Part shown: positions 44,790-55,811 of the stretch, one piece after another
Layout of the letters: every line of letters begins with the position of its first letter
Position numbering within the stretch: position 1 is the first letter of the stretch
Assembly: GCA_001466705.2 (NCBI GenBank)
Contig: LATX02000212.1
Span: 248,001-312,000, forward strand
Source of the DNA: Moniliophthora roreri
Lineage: Eukaryota; Basidiomycota; Agaricomycetes; Agaricales; Marasmiaceae
DNA length: 64,000 nucleotides
Direction: 5' to 3'
Position numbers and translations under genes: made by a program
The notes under the pieces: generated by a model
Told to the model about the DNA's origin: nothing
Databases searched by the model: none
What the model saw: only the letters and a program-made list of their open reading frames with translations

Positions 44790-47700
44790 ATGTCGGAAGC
44801 AGCACAAGATATTCTAAATATCGAAGCCTGGGGCAGCTACAAGGTTGACGCCTCAGCGCTTCTGGAAGAAGACACGGTTGGGGTTCCTGTGGATAGTATC
44901 AAGGTTTGAACCTTACGTCTGCAAATCTTCTATGCCGCTGAGGCTGATATTGTACTACCCTTTCACAGGTCAGCCTCGCAGATGCCCTTTTGCCTAACGC
45001 TGCCTCAGGAACACCCCCGAGTCATCTAACCCAGCCGAAGAAACTCCACGCAGTTTTCAAGGGCTGGAGAGAAGCTTTGGATAACGGGAATTTAGAGGTA
45101 CCCCACCTCCTCATCAATCTCTTGGACGAGGAATATGACACGTCAGACGTTGATGTCCTCACAGCTTCTTCACTTCGAGGCGGTGACCGCTTTCTGCTGT
45201 CTTGCATCGCGCCGATGGCAAAGGCTCACGCGTTCAATCTACATCTCGGTGAAGTCAGGTATACAGAAGTGGGATGTCCTAAGATAGTGCCCCGAGATAA
45301 GGCAGAGAAGCGCGAGTTGAAAGACAACGAGATGGATGTTGATTTAGACTCGGAGAAGTCCTTCATCGAATTGGAAGAGATGGACTACAATTATGATTTG
45401 GAGGATCAAAGGTTCGAAATTGACAATATCACGGAGATGGACGGGATACCGAAGGTTATCGTGAGCCCTGGACTGGAGTCACGCAGTTACATAGCGAGGG
45501 ACAAGCGTCAGCAGTTGATAGTCAGTGGCGATATCACTGACCGAAAGGCTCAATTCGAATTCGACTTCGACGAATACATGGGGTTCGATGATGCGAGTAT
45601 CCTCTATTTTCGTTTGGTTATACCATGTCTAATTTGTGTGATAAACAGGAGGTCCCTGCACTTATCCAAAGTAAGTTCTATTTTGGTTTCTGGATTCTAA
45701 GAGCAGATAATTACTTCACTTCTGTGCAGCCTGGAGCCGTAAATGTCTTTTGATCTCTCCGGTGAACACAACTCGCATTGAGTTCCGACTTTCAGAGGAT
45801 GGCATTGACTATGCATGCAAGATCTTGTCATCCCCAACTTCGGACACTCCGATTCCGAAAGAATCTAGTTTCGCCAAAGCTGCGCTTGAGTGGCTGAGCA
45901 AGAACCCTCCGAGTTCCAGGAGCTATAGACGTCTCTCACAGTGGAAGCATCTGATAATTTCCTTGTGCACCGCTGCTATTCAATGGAAGGATAGGAAATT
46001 ATTCGTGGATGTTTTGCAGCTTTGCGGCTCAAAACGTGTTGTCACGACCATAGGCGTTGAACCACTCGTGGCTGCTTATGAGGCCCTCCCGTGGAACGAA
46101 ATCAAGGACTGGCGAGTTAAATTTACTTCTCCTCGGAGTTACTGACTGAGATCTGTTGCGAACAGGTACGATCAAGCTGCTACCAGCGATTCGTCTAATG
46201 CTTTGCGCGTCGAATTTGTGAAGAAGATTCTCGATAATGCCGCGCAAGCAAATGACAACGTTGTCACGGAATGGTGCCATTCCAAAATAGAGTCCTTTGT
46301 AGAGAATCTCGATAGTGTGGGTGTGGAAGATGTCAACGGGATCGTGTCTTGGTTGGAAACACGAGACACACCCCTCGATAGTCTACGTGACCTGTTGGTT
46401 ATCCTCTTTTCTCCGCTGGTTGTCGGGAAACTAAACCAAATTGCTTTCAGATTGATACCTCGCCTTTCCGCCCTGCAACTTGGTGACATGAAGGTGTGGA
46501 CCGCGTTATTCGGTGCGTTATATGATGGTACTAGGGTATGCTGGGACAAAGACGCGCTCTTCCTGGTCATCCAAAGTGCTATCCAGCACATGGCCGATAC
46601 ATTGGAACCAACTGCCACGCAACAGGTCCCGTCTTTCGCAGGATTATGTACCCGTTATGACAGTCTGGATGCACTAGACGCTTTCTTCCGTCGCATGTGG
46701 GATGGAGAGTCTCAAGATCCAGAAAAATATGCCCCGGCTTATTCTCTCAATGTCCTGGTTGCGGAACTCGATAGGCTCGCCAAGGTGGATTGTCGAGTGG
46801 AAACGCACCTCAAAACAACCTTTTTCGGCCATGCTTTAGAACGTCTGCTATCTACATATTCCTCGAATAACAAATATGGTATCAAGAGGGCCGCGAAGTA
46901 TTTCGATGATCCGACCGATCTTCTGGTGAAACAGTACGAAAGCGGCTCAAAAAATAAACACTGCCAGTTCTGACGACTTCTTTACCATCTAGCGTGACTC
47001 CAGAATGGCTGAAGAAACTCAGAGAATCGGACCTCGAAGATCTCGTGGACCTGATCCGTGGGTTCCTGGATCAGGCAAAAGCTTCTGATACCGAGTCGGT
47101 TGCCAAGCTTCAACGGCTTACGCATTTGTGTGTGGACGAGAGGCTGGCCAACATGGACTACTCGACCCTTAATAATCCGAACTATAATCATGGGGCCCCA
47201 GGTCGTGATCTCCCTGCTTGACTTCTGTCTAAAAAATGGGTGTTCGGGAGAAGTCTCGCGAGTTTTGGAGAAATGCCTGGAAGTCCCGGAATCTGAAAGT
47301 CGCTCCTATGGGAAGTTTGGTCTATGGATCGCCCTCCTACAATTGCCAAAGTTCCTGGAGGGCCATGCTATCAGTATTTCGTCGGCAGAACCTTCTTCTC
47401 TTTCACCATACGTTCGTTTTGCGGATGAAACTGTGAAGCGGCTTCTACGGGCAGGCTTCCTCGATCACTTTTGCGATGGTAAACCGACGTTGGCGAGATT
47501 TTGCAGTGAAGCGACGCGTAATCCGCTCGTCTCTAGGACAGTAGTTCTAGAAGTTGTGAAGGAGATCATCGGATCTACGGTCTCGGGAGTCTCTCTTACA
47601 GACTTGAAAAACGTCGGTTGTGGATGCTCTGACTGTAACCAATTGTTGGTTCCCATTTTCACCCAGAAACGGGACGTAAAAGTAGGGATCCCTTTGAAGG

Positions 47701-48053
47701 ACAGGGATGCGGTCAGGAAGCATTTCGAGGAGCGCCTCGAAAGGAAACGTGCGTGGGGTGTTACTTGGCAAGCCAGGAAGGGGAAATTACAAGTATGTTG
47801 TTATATTTTCCGCCATGCCTATGTGATCCTATTCTCGCCGCAGATTACAAAGCCAGAAAGCTTGATCGCCCTTTTGAAACAGACTCCAAATGTTAAACAG
47901 CTGATGAAGGTGATTGATGTTCTCGGCCTGCAACAAGAACTTGGTGCAGAGTATGCATGGATCACTCCCAGCACCGACACAGGTCCACAGAAGCGCGTGT
48001 TGGATTCTGACGGTGATGACGACACCGCCAATAAGAAAGCCCGTTTATCCTGA
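44790..48053 (+). CDS. Large family A protein with one frameshift and two GC-AG introns, copy A3
   Basis: Exons: 44790-44903, 44969-45592, 45649-45670, 45730-46111, 46166-46393, 46451-46933, 46993-47792, 47844-48053. The start is MSEAAQDILNIEAWGSYKVD. Landmarks are SLRGGDRFLLSCIAPMAKA, FNLHLGEVRYTE, WSRKCLLISPVNTTRIEF, VGCGCSDCNQLLVPIF, KRAWGVTWQ and KKARLS at the end. Introns after 45592 and 46111 begin GCGAGT instead of GT, while paralogues have GTGAG at the same places. In exon 7 the reading frame shifts by one base at a GGGGCCCC run (47192-47199): the upstream frame ends shortly after, while ISLLDFCLKNG and all that follows need the other frame. So this copy is a recent pseudogene, or the run is a sequence error. 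Function unknown. Confidence 0.75.
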
Positions 48054-48247
48054 ATGCTGTCTTGCTTTGATTTCTTGATCGTAATATCCTACCACCTATC
48101 TTGTACCTGAGATATCACCTGCTAATGTACTGCTATTAGCCTGAAGTCTCCCGGCATAAAGCCCTAGAAATATACATTGATTATTGCAAATTGTACGCGA
48201 GCGAGATGCAGACTGAATACACAAGCGAGAGAAGTGATAGCTCTGCG

Positions 48248-49831
48248 TTACATCACACCAAAGCCTGCCTTCAGCTCCTTCTCCAAATCCGTCATATCTA
48301 ATGCGCCGATCTCATCTGTTTTTCCTGTTGCATCGCTGCTCTTTCCTTCGTCTTTCGGTAAAGCCTTTGCCTCCTTGACACACCTCTCACACATACACTG
48401 CCCGAAACCCCATTCCTGTAACTCTTGCCGTCGAGCCACGACTCCATTGTTTGGGTTCACATAGGTCACCAAAAGCTCTTCTCCGGGCTCGATATCTCTC
48501 TTCGCGACGACCGTGATACGTGACAACGCATTCCGTTGGTCAATGTGGCGAACTGAGACATTTGGCACACAACAGTGGTTGAGGTGCGAGTGAAGAGTGT
48601 ATAGACCGCCGTGAGCTTCCAAGTCTGAGCACACGTGAGTTAGCGTCATCATTGGTTCAGGTTTAGATTTTCCACATACTGAGACTCATGCGACCTAACC
48701 CTCGTAGAAATCCGTGATAGTCAAACAGCTCTGTCTCGATATCAGCTCGAAGCGACTTCTTGTACAGTTTTGCAAGTTTCTTTTGCTCAGCCGAAGATGC
48801 CGGGTTTCGAAAAGCCTGTATGTACAGATCGTACGCTTTCTTCCATCCGGGCTGATTCTTGGCTTCTTCCTCGCTGCAATAACATCCGATTCAGTCGGCA
48901 GGTTTGAAGGCGTGCCTTCGAGTAGACGTATGAGTTGATTCTGTGGAATACTGAATCAACCCACATGTCTACCCGAAGTAAATGTTTAGAGCAAGACAAG
49001 AGCGTACCTTTGACCAAAACAGTATTTTGCTCTGTCCTCCAAACTCATCTGCGCGAGCGAACTATACACTCTCCAATCTTCCTCCAGCAGTTTCCCGCTG
49101 GCATCGAGCTGATTTGCCAGTATAAGTCTACTGGTCAACTGAGCCAGGGCATGTAAAGCCAACCATTCTGATTCCCTCGCCCACTTGAGGAGTGGTACGG
49201 AAGCCGGGTTCTGGGCCGGACATAGCAACGGGTGATGTTTTGCTGAGCGAGCTTGACAGAGACGATTGCAAAAACGAGCGGGACATTCCGAGGACCCAGA
49301 TGGGCAGTTTGTGACGAGAGAGGTGCTAATGGAAGATGTGAAGGGCGTGGTACAATAGCTACAAGCAGCCGATGATGCTTGTAAATCGTAAATCTCCCTG
49401 TATCAAACATTCATTTCTAGTGCAAAATGTGAAGAATATAAAGACTATACATACCATTCCGGAGCAACGACAAACGGATCCTCCCTCCAAATCACCTCTC
49501 CTTCTGCAATTTCCTCTTTCGCCACGAGGCCTTTTCCCTTGTTCTTGTTGAAATACTTGACTTCGACCTTTGTCGACCACTTTTGAACATCCAGGTCACG
49601 AATGACGCGTGAAGATGGGTAGGGTGTCTTTAGCACGGCTGGTTCCGTCGACAGAACAAGGCCTTCGCTCTGCAGGAATTTTCGCGTCCGTTTTTCGCTG
49701 ACGAGCCATTCTGGGTGCGTTTGAAGAAGTAAAGCGTGTATCTTTGGTATTCCAAGAGTTGGATTGGTTGATTTTAAAGACTTGAGGGCCTCTCTAAGGT
49801 CGACATCGGAGGGGGTGATGGTAGAGGTCAT
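48248..49831 (-). CDS. SET5: SET-domain lysine methyltransferase, SET5 type
   Basis: Reverse-strand exons from the ATG at 49831 (MTSTITPSDVDLREALKSLK; a second in-frame ATG lies at 49882) to TAA at 48248-48250. The SET domain opens with GKGLVAKEEIAEGEV and WREDPFVVAPEWEIYD. It is split by an inserted zinc-finger-like region (ACSYC, CPARFCNRLCQARSAKHH). It closes with SHLNHCCVPNVSV (the NHxCxPN motif), EPGEELLVTYVNP and the post-SET cysteines FGQCMCERC. This order is that of yeast Set5 and related SMYD-type enzymes, which methylate histone H4 lysines. First exon 49831-49455; second 49397-49018. Splicing around 48890-49015 is uncertain (a donor GTCAAA is possible). A short acidic/Lys tail follows the SET. 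Confidence 0.88.
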
Positions 49832-50881
49832 GATTATCGATTTGATTTCCTGTTCCAGCAGAAAAACGTATCTATCTCTCATCTATCTCTTTGGCCACCA
49901 TAACGCTCGCCGCCTTTTGACTATGGCTCCCTCGACTAGAAGAGGTCACAGAAAGACATTCTAGCGCAAGGAACGACGCTGTAGGTACGTGATAATGCGT
50001 AAAATCAAGTTGTTCAGCTAGACTAGGCCCTTGACAGTGGCCTACCTTAACATATACTTCGTTATGGGTCGCCATTGGGACCTATACATCGAGTAAGATT
50101 CTCCCGGAATCAAATTATTATGTAGGTTTGCCATATGGATGGTTTTCACGCGGATTGAAGCTAAGCACTATCGCGATGTCGAAGGTCTGGCAAGTCTGGG
50201 TAGCTGAAGAAAGTGGAGTAGGATAGGCTTAGTCCAATGACGCGAAGAAGAAAAGTCAGGAGGTAATGGTTATAGGAAAGGAGGACCGGTGAGGTACATA
50301 TACACTACGATGTGACTGGTTTAGTTCTCTTCTCTGTTACCCGCTGTTGATGCCTTTCTCAGAGATTCTAGTACACGAATTGCTTCAATTTTTCAGCTCT
50401 TACCGTGTTTACCACCAGCATCGAGCTGAATGTTCATGGAACGAAACTATTCACTACGGCATACAGATGGAAGGGTCTGTTTGCGCTGAGACAAAGGTAT
50501 CCGTTCGCACTGCGCGTCCGAGTCCTCCCTGCTCGCTTCCCCTGCTCAAAATTCCGCTCAAAAGCCCCAAGCTCCCAAGCGTGTGCCTTTATCAGGGTCA
50601 AGCTAAACTTCATCATGTTGGCTATGTCCAAAAATAGCCCCATGTTTCCCCGCTCATTATACGGCTGCTCTTAGCATTGGTGTACACAGGAGCATTGAAG
50701 GTCAAAGGACTCCTAGTAGTATATCCTATCGTATTCCAACCATGTATATACATAGAAAAGGGTAGAAGCGGTCTCCCACAGCCACATGGATTACTTCTCA
50801 TCAACCATCAGGTTAATGATGCCAACGTCAAGTGGCGGGAGTGATACCCATCTACGACCGCTACGACCTTGAGGTTCATCT
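49832..50881. other. Intergenic, no gene seen
   Basis: About 1 kb between the SET5 (-) and B2 (+) starts, so it holds two divergent promoters. Frames at 49872-50075 (-) and 50347-50674 (+) have no features and no exon partners. Confidence 0.4.
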
Positions 50882-52887
50882 ATGTCAACCCCAACGTATA
50901 AGAGAATATTTGACCACGCCGAATACCATGCGCAACTCGCCCTATCCCTCAAGGAGTTGGAAGGAGCTCCCAACGACTTGGCCCGGCAAAATAAATACCT
51001 GGAAGAATTGCTTAAACAGCTGAAGACTACTCGGGACAACGTGGAGAAGCTTACAAGTGTTACGAGAAAGGAGACAGAGGACGAGAAGAAGAGCATATCG
51101 AGAACCAAGCGATTCCTCTCCCGCAGGAATTTGAAGGAGAAAGCTAGAGCTCAGCAGGAACAGGAAGAACGGTATGTTTCATTATCCGTCTGCTGTGAAA
51201 TGGCTGTTGTGACATAGCTGACATGGCCATCACAAGAGAGCTATTGGAGGCATTGGAGACTGAGATCAGGGAACGAGACAATATGAACGCACTGCAGGTA
51301 GCCGTAGAGGAAGCTATACGTGTCGTACGTGGTTCATTCGGTAGTTATCGACCAGAATTGACCCAGTCATTATGTAGAAGGATAGCCTGACCGCAAAATG
51401 CACTGCGCTGAACGAAGTAATGGAACAACTTCGGGTACTTTATGACGAGATCTTCGGTGGGGCAACCCCTGGTGTGTCCTTGAATCAGCATTTCTCGCAA
51501 GCGGGCTTATCGTTGCATCGACAGAATTCCCCCGAAACAATGAACTTCAAAATAATGTCAAACTCGCGCAAGAAGCCTGTGATAACATTCAAGCCCTGAT
51601 ATTCAGTCATTCGCAAGCGGAGAACTGCTTAGTTCAGGCCGAAAGAAAGTTGGACGAGTGTTTGGCAAAGCTGCAAACTGCTTTGTCTGCGGCTCCTTCT
51701 AGTAAGTGGCTAATACTGTTCTGGTCGTTGTACTCTAAGTGATTCACGGATGTCCGTAGCAAATGGCGTACCATCGAGAGTGTGAGTTATCACTAATTAT
51801 GCAGGCCATCGTGCGGTACCTAATTTTTCCAGTTTCAACGAGGAAGGTCGCGAAGCACTAGAAGCTTCGTCAGTCGCGGCTTCCGAAGCCAACAAGTTTT
51901 TAGAAGAGGCCAGACTTACGTGTCCGCAGGTAGCGACTTTTGAGCCTATCCGTATAAAAGACCACCCGTAAGTTTCTGTTGGCAATCAGACCGCTGTTCT
52001 CTGACCGATTATGCACACTTTAGCTCACTCCTTGAAAATTACTTCTTCACGCGTATCTCTGCACACGGTGAGTTGACTTGCAATTTTCAGTGCCGGCATT
52101 TCAAACGCAATAGCAGAAACGATACGCAACATTAAGACCGGACTGACGGTCATGAAGAAAGATGTGAGTCTGACTCTAGTATCTATGGCGATGTGCGGAT
52201 GTTTCATGTGATTCGTAGATTCGACGGGAATATGTAGTTGCTGCCCAACGATACAATATCACCGCTTCACACGATCTCAGTGAATCTGCCGAAGTGCTCA
52301 ACCAATGTCGCGAGGAACTCTTCAAACACCGGAGGGAGATAATGGAACAAGTGCTCAATAGTCCACCCACATATAGACATCGAAGTTCATCGAGTATATC
52401 GCACCCTCTACCGCCTCTGCCAGGCCCACCAGGACCGGCGATAGTGGTTCTAGCACCTCCGTCGCTACCTACTCTACATTCGTCTGTACCCCCGCCACCG
52501 CAATTGTCGACGTCGACATCCTCATCCTCATCGTCCCTGTCGCTTTCAGCACGCATACCTCAGAACCTGGACGCTACTCCCCCATTGCCGTATCCATCAT
52601 CATCCCCGTCACTTTCAGCACGCATACCCCAGACGCTAGACACCACTCCCCCATTGCCGTACCCATCATCGCCTCCGTCATTTTCAGCACACACGCCTCA
52701 AAAATTTGACACTACACCCCCATTGCCGTATCCATCATCGTCTCCGTCACTTTTAGCACGCACGTCTCAGAATCTAGATACCAATCCCCCGTTGCCGTAT
52801 CCATCACCGCCTTTACCTAGTGCTGGGGCTCTCCATGACCCACACGACGTGCTGCCACCATCATACGCTTCGACTTGGGATCATTAA
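50882..52887 (+). CDS. Coiled-coil / proline-rich tail protein, family B copy 2 (B2)
   Basis: The start is MSTPTYKRIFDHAEYHAQLA. The N-terminal coiled coil contains KYLEELLKQLKTTRDNVEKL. Later exons give ELLEALETEIRERDNMNALQ, KDSLTAKCTALNEV, YDEIFGGATPG, FPRNNELQNNVKLAQE, EALEASSVAASEANKFLEEA, REYVVAAQRYNITASHDLSE and VLNQCREELFKHRREIMEQV. The C-terminal tail starts at SPPTYRHRSSSS and is Pro/Ser-rich with four 23-residue repeats (see the repeat at 52546). It ends PSYASTWDH. Exon phases match B1 and B3. The first-exon donor is normal (GTATGT). No catalytic domain is visible. Inner borders near 51700-52150 are approximate. Confidence 0.72.
52546..52821 (+). repeat. Four in-frame 69-bp repeats in the B2 tail
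   Basis: Copies begin at 52546, 52615, 52684 and 52753, exactly 69 bp (23 codons) apart. Each encodes a variant of SARIPQNLDATPPLPYPSSS. Copies differ at several bases, so the expansion is not very recent, and the frame is kept. Confidence 0.88.
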
Positions 52888-53325
52888 CGCGAGACGAAGC
52901 TTACACCTTTGACTGTAGGTGAAACCCGTAATCCCCCTTGCCGCTGCTTGGGAAACATCGGCGAGTACTCGGTGCGTACTTGTTGGGTCAGAAAGGCGGT
53001 GTTTAGATGGGTAGACACGAGGCATTCTTGGTATTTATTGTACATTGTATCGATAGCTGTCAGACGTGTGGAAACAATCAAATCTTATTTTATGCGCTCA
53101 TTTAACGCTCGTCTTTCTTTATCTTTGCATGAAGCTTCCCGGATGCACCTGGCAGTGGAAAGGTTCTAGAATTTGAAATTTGCCACGCGGCGGTTTGCTC
53201 AGTCGTCGACGACTTGGACTCCGGACAAGCATTATCCGGATCCGCTTGTTCTAGTGCAGCGCCCTTACGCTCATTCATATGATATCCATCTCGACCTGTC
53301 AACCTCTCTCTTCCCATCTGCTTTC

Positions 53326-54793
53326 ATGTCAGCCTCGACTGCCCAGCTGATCCTTGAAAACGCTGAATACCATTCGCGATTGACCCAATACTACGACAGC
53401 CTGCAGAATGCAATTTCGGACTTGCGGCAGCAAGTTGAACTGCTGGAAGGGCTTGAGAAGGAACTTGAGACCGTGAAGGCAAAGGTGGAGAAATTGGCTA
53501 CAAGGACGAGATTCGAGCGGAAGAATCATGAGAAGACGAGGGACTCGACGGCGAGAAGATTTGCTGCGAGTATGATGGAAAACTCCAAGGTGAAATACGA
53601 GCTGAAGAAGGAGAAAGAAGAGCGGTGCGTCCTACCGCCGCATTAGGACCTCCGTGCAAAACTCACTGGGGCATTTCAGGGAATACGTAGAGGCCTTGGA
53701 GAGGGAGGTGAAGGAGAGAGTCAACTTGGAAAGGATCGAGACTGAGATATTGAAAGCGCGCATAGCGGTGTGTTGCGCCACAGTGAACGTCTTCCAATGA
53801 CTAATATCCTTGCAGGAAGTCGAGCTGAATGAGAAAACGAATGAAATAAACAATGTTAAGAGGGAGCTGCGATCTCTCTACGAACGAATTTTCGATGGTC
53901 CAACTCCAGGTGCGTTTATGGTGGACGTCCTTTGTAGCATTCGTCTCACAAATTGCAGATTTTCCAAGAGACGACGAGCTCAAAGACGAGCTCAAATTTG
54001 CTCAAGCCACGCATCGCCAGATTCAGGGTCAGGTTGACAATCATTTGCAAGTTGCCGAGTTACTACAGCAAGCCTGGCGAGAATTGTACCACTGCTCAGA
54101 GGCATTACACACGGCTCTGGAAAATTCAACCCACAGTACGCTGCCCCTCAGAGACATCCTACCGATTCAGACTAACGAGAAACATTGTTCAGAGACTGGT
54201 GGGGGGCGGTGAGCTACTTTCCCGTGCTCATTTGCTGTCATGTTTGACACAGGAAAGGTTAACGACTGCAGAGGGTCGAAAAGCCCTCGAGAAAGCGGTA
54301 TCTAATGCCTCTGAAGCTCAGAAGCTCGTCAGTCAAGCCCAAAGTCTCTCTCCCGACGAAACTTACGTAGGAGACATACACGTTCGGAACAATTCGTAAG
54401 TCTTCTGCTCTCGTGCCTCTATGATTAAGGCTAATATTGCACTGCAGACACCTGTTTACAGAGGCAGTCGCTCTGCGTATGGATGCTTATAGTGCGTCTC
54501 TTGCCTGACTTGTTTTTCGTTGCACTTAACGTCGTTTGCACACATGTATTAGAACGTGCTAAGGCGAACAGGGAAGAGCTCCAGACTATTCAGCAGAGGG
54601 TGATCTTACTCCGTTATCTCTCGTTGACCAATACCTAATGATCTGATGTCAGGTAAAGGAGGAACGCCGTGCTGCGAATTCGCGAGCCAAGCAGGTGGCC
54701 GACGATTTGATAGAGGCAGCTGAAGTGATTTCTCAATGCCAAGAGGCTCTCATGGAGCATCGAAGGGTGACAGCTGAACGAGTGGTTGAATAG
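53326..54793 (+). CDS. Family B copy 3 (B3), tail lost by frameshift
   Basis: The start is MSASTAQLILENAEYHSRLT. Coiled coil: LEKELETVKAKVEKLATRT and STARRFAAS. Then EYVEALEREVKERVNLERIE, EVELNEKTNEINNVKRELRS, YERIFDGPTPG, FPRDDELKDELKFAQATHRQ, EGRKALEKAVSNASEAQKLV and LIEAAEVISQCQEALMEHRR. The frame stops at TAG 54791-54793. In the +1 frame the text goes on as SPPSYQRQAETSRTSVDPPP to a TAG at 54924-54926, matching the SPPTYRHRS junction of B2, so a single extra base near 54783-54787 separates the tail. The coiled-coil part is otherwise intact. It lies head to tail with B2, 440 bp apart, as a tandem duplicate. Confidence 0.72.
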
Positions 54794-54926
54794 TCCGCCG
54801 TCGTATCAACGTCAAGCCGAGACCAGCAGGACGAGCGTAGACCCACCGCCGAATCCGCAAAATCATGATCTTCCGCCGTCTTATACTGGGACTGACGCTG
54901 GGAACCCCATAGTTGCTGCCACATAG
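54794..54926 (+). pseudogene. Out-of-frame remnant of the B3 proline-rich tail
   Basis: In the frame one base ahead of B3, the sequence reads SPPSYQRQAETSRTSVDPPP and LPPSYTGTDAGNP without stops up to the TAG at 54924-54926. PPSY motifs and Pro/Ser content match the tails of B1 and B2. Confidence 0.65.
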
Positions 54927-55811
54927 GGGGCTCCGGTATCCTTGAGAGCGAGTAGCTTCCAAGTGCCCAAAAGACGCGCCGGTAGTTACCAGCATGACGA
55001 AAGAATCATCTACTGTCGATCAAGGACACGAGGTGGTACAGCTTCCTGGTAAAGTCAGGGTTCACTTGCAATTCCGCAAAACCGAATTCTATCTACGGAT
55101 CAATCATATCTTGCTGGGCATCCACCTGTAGTTCCGGATATAAAAAGCTGTCGTAAAATGGATCGGTGGCTCTGATACTTAGATAGTGTCAGGCGGCGCC
55201 AAAGGATATCCACGCCGTACTCGCCACCTTCCGTTACTTTCATTGCAGGTTAAACTGGTACACCCAGAACATGTATTTGAACATATCAGAGCGTAGCTAG
55301 GATGTCAACTGCACGAGTAAATTTTGACTGGTAGAGGACATGGTTTGGTCACGGTCCACCGACGTCCTTGATGCTGACCTTTGAGATAGGACATCTCATA
55401 CGGTGCCGCTAGAAACTCTCAGATATCATCTCCATCGTTTTTTTTTGGGTCTGCAAGCACTAGATGCTTCTTTCATTGATCGGTGTAGTGGGCGTAACTG
55501 AGCGAAGGCACGATACGCGAGTTCAACTCTCGCGCCGAACGATTATTATATATGTACTGCTCAATTATAAGTAACGCGAGTCACGAATGTGTTCAGGTTT
55601 AGCCTCAAAACTAGATAATTGTGGACATCCGTGTTGTATGTACCGTGAAGACTATGTTGAAGATGTGGGCCAAATTCCCGTAGTACTAAGCTAGTAAAAT
55701 TAGCAAGAATTCTGTATGTGGGCTGATCCAAGAAGAAAGACAGGCTCGACGAGTCACCGAAAGGCGAGTAATCAGGTTCTCCAGTTCGTTGAGCTTGTAG
55801 AAAAACTACGT
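54927..55811. other. Intergenic, convergent B3 / A4
   Basis: Contains a T run near 55439-55446 and the tRNA-like element at 55478-55541. No protein gene is seen. Confidence 0.4.
55478..55541 (+). other. tRNA-like sequence (possible tRNA relic or Pol III element)
   Basis: CGGTGTAGTGG resembles an internal A box (TGGCNNAGTGG), and GAGTTCAACTC resembles a B box. GCGAG-TTCAACT-CTCGC forms a 5-bp T-arm. The 5' GATCGG can pair with the 3' CCGAAC except for one A-A mismatch. The segment is about 8 nt too short for a full cloverleaf, and I could not fold an anticodon arm, so I do not call a functional tRNA. Confidence 0.35.
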
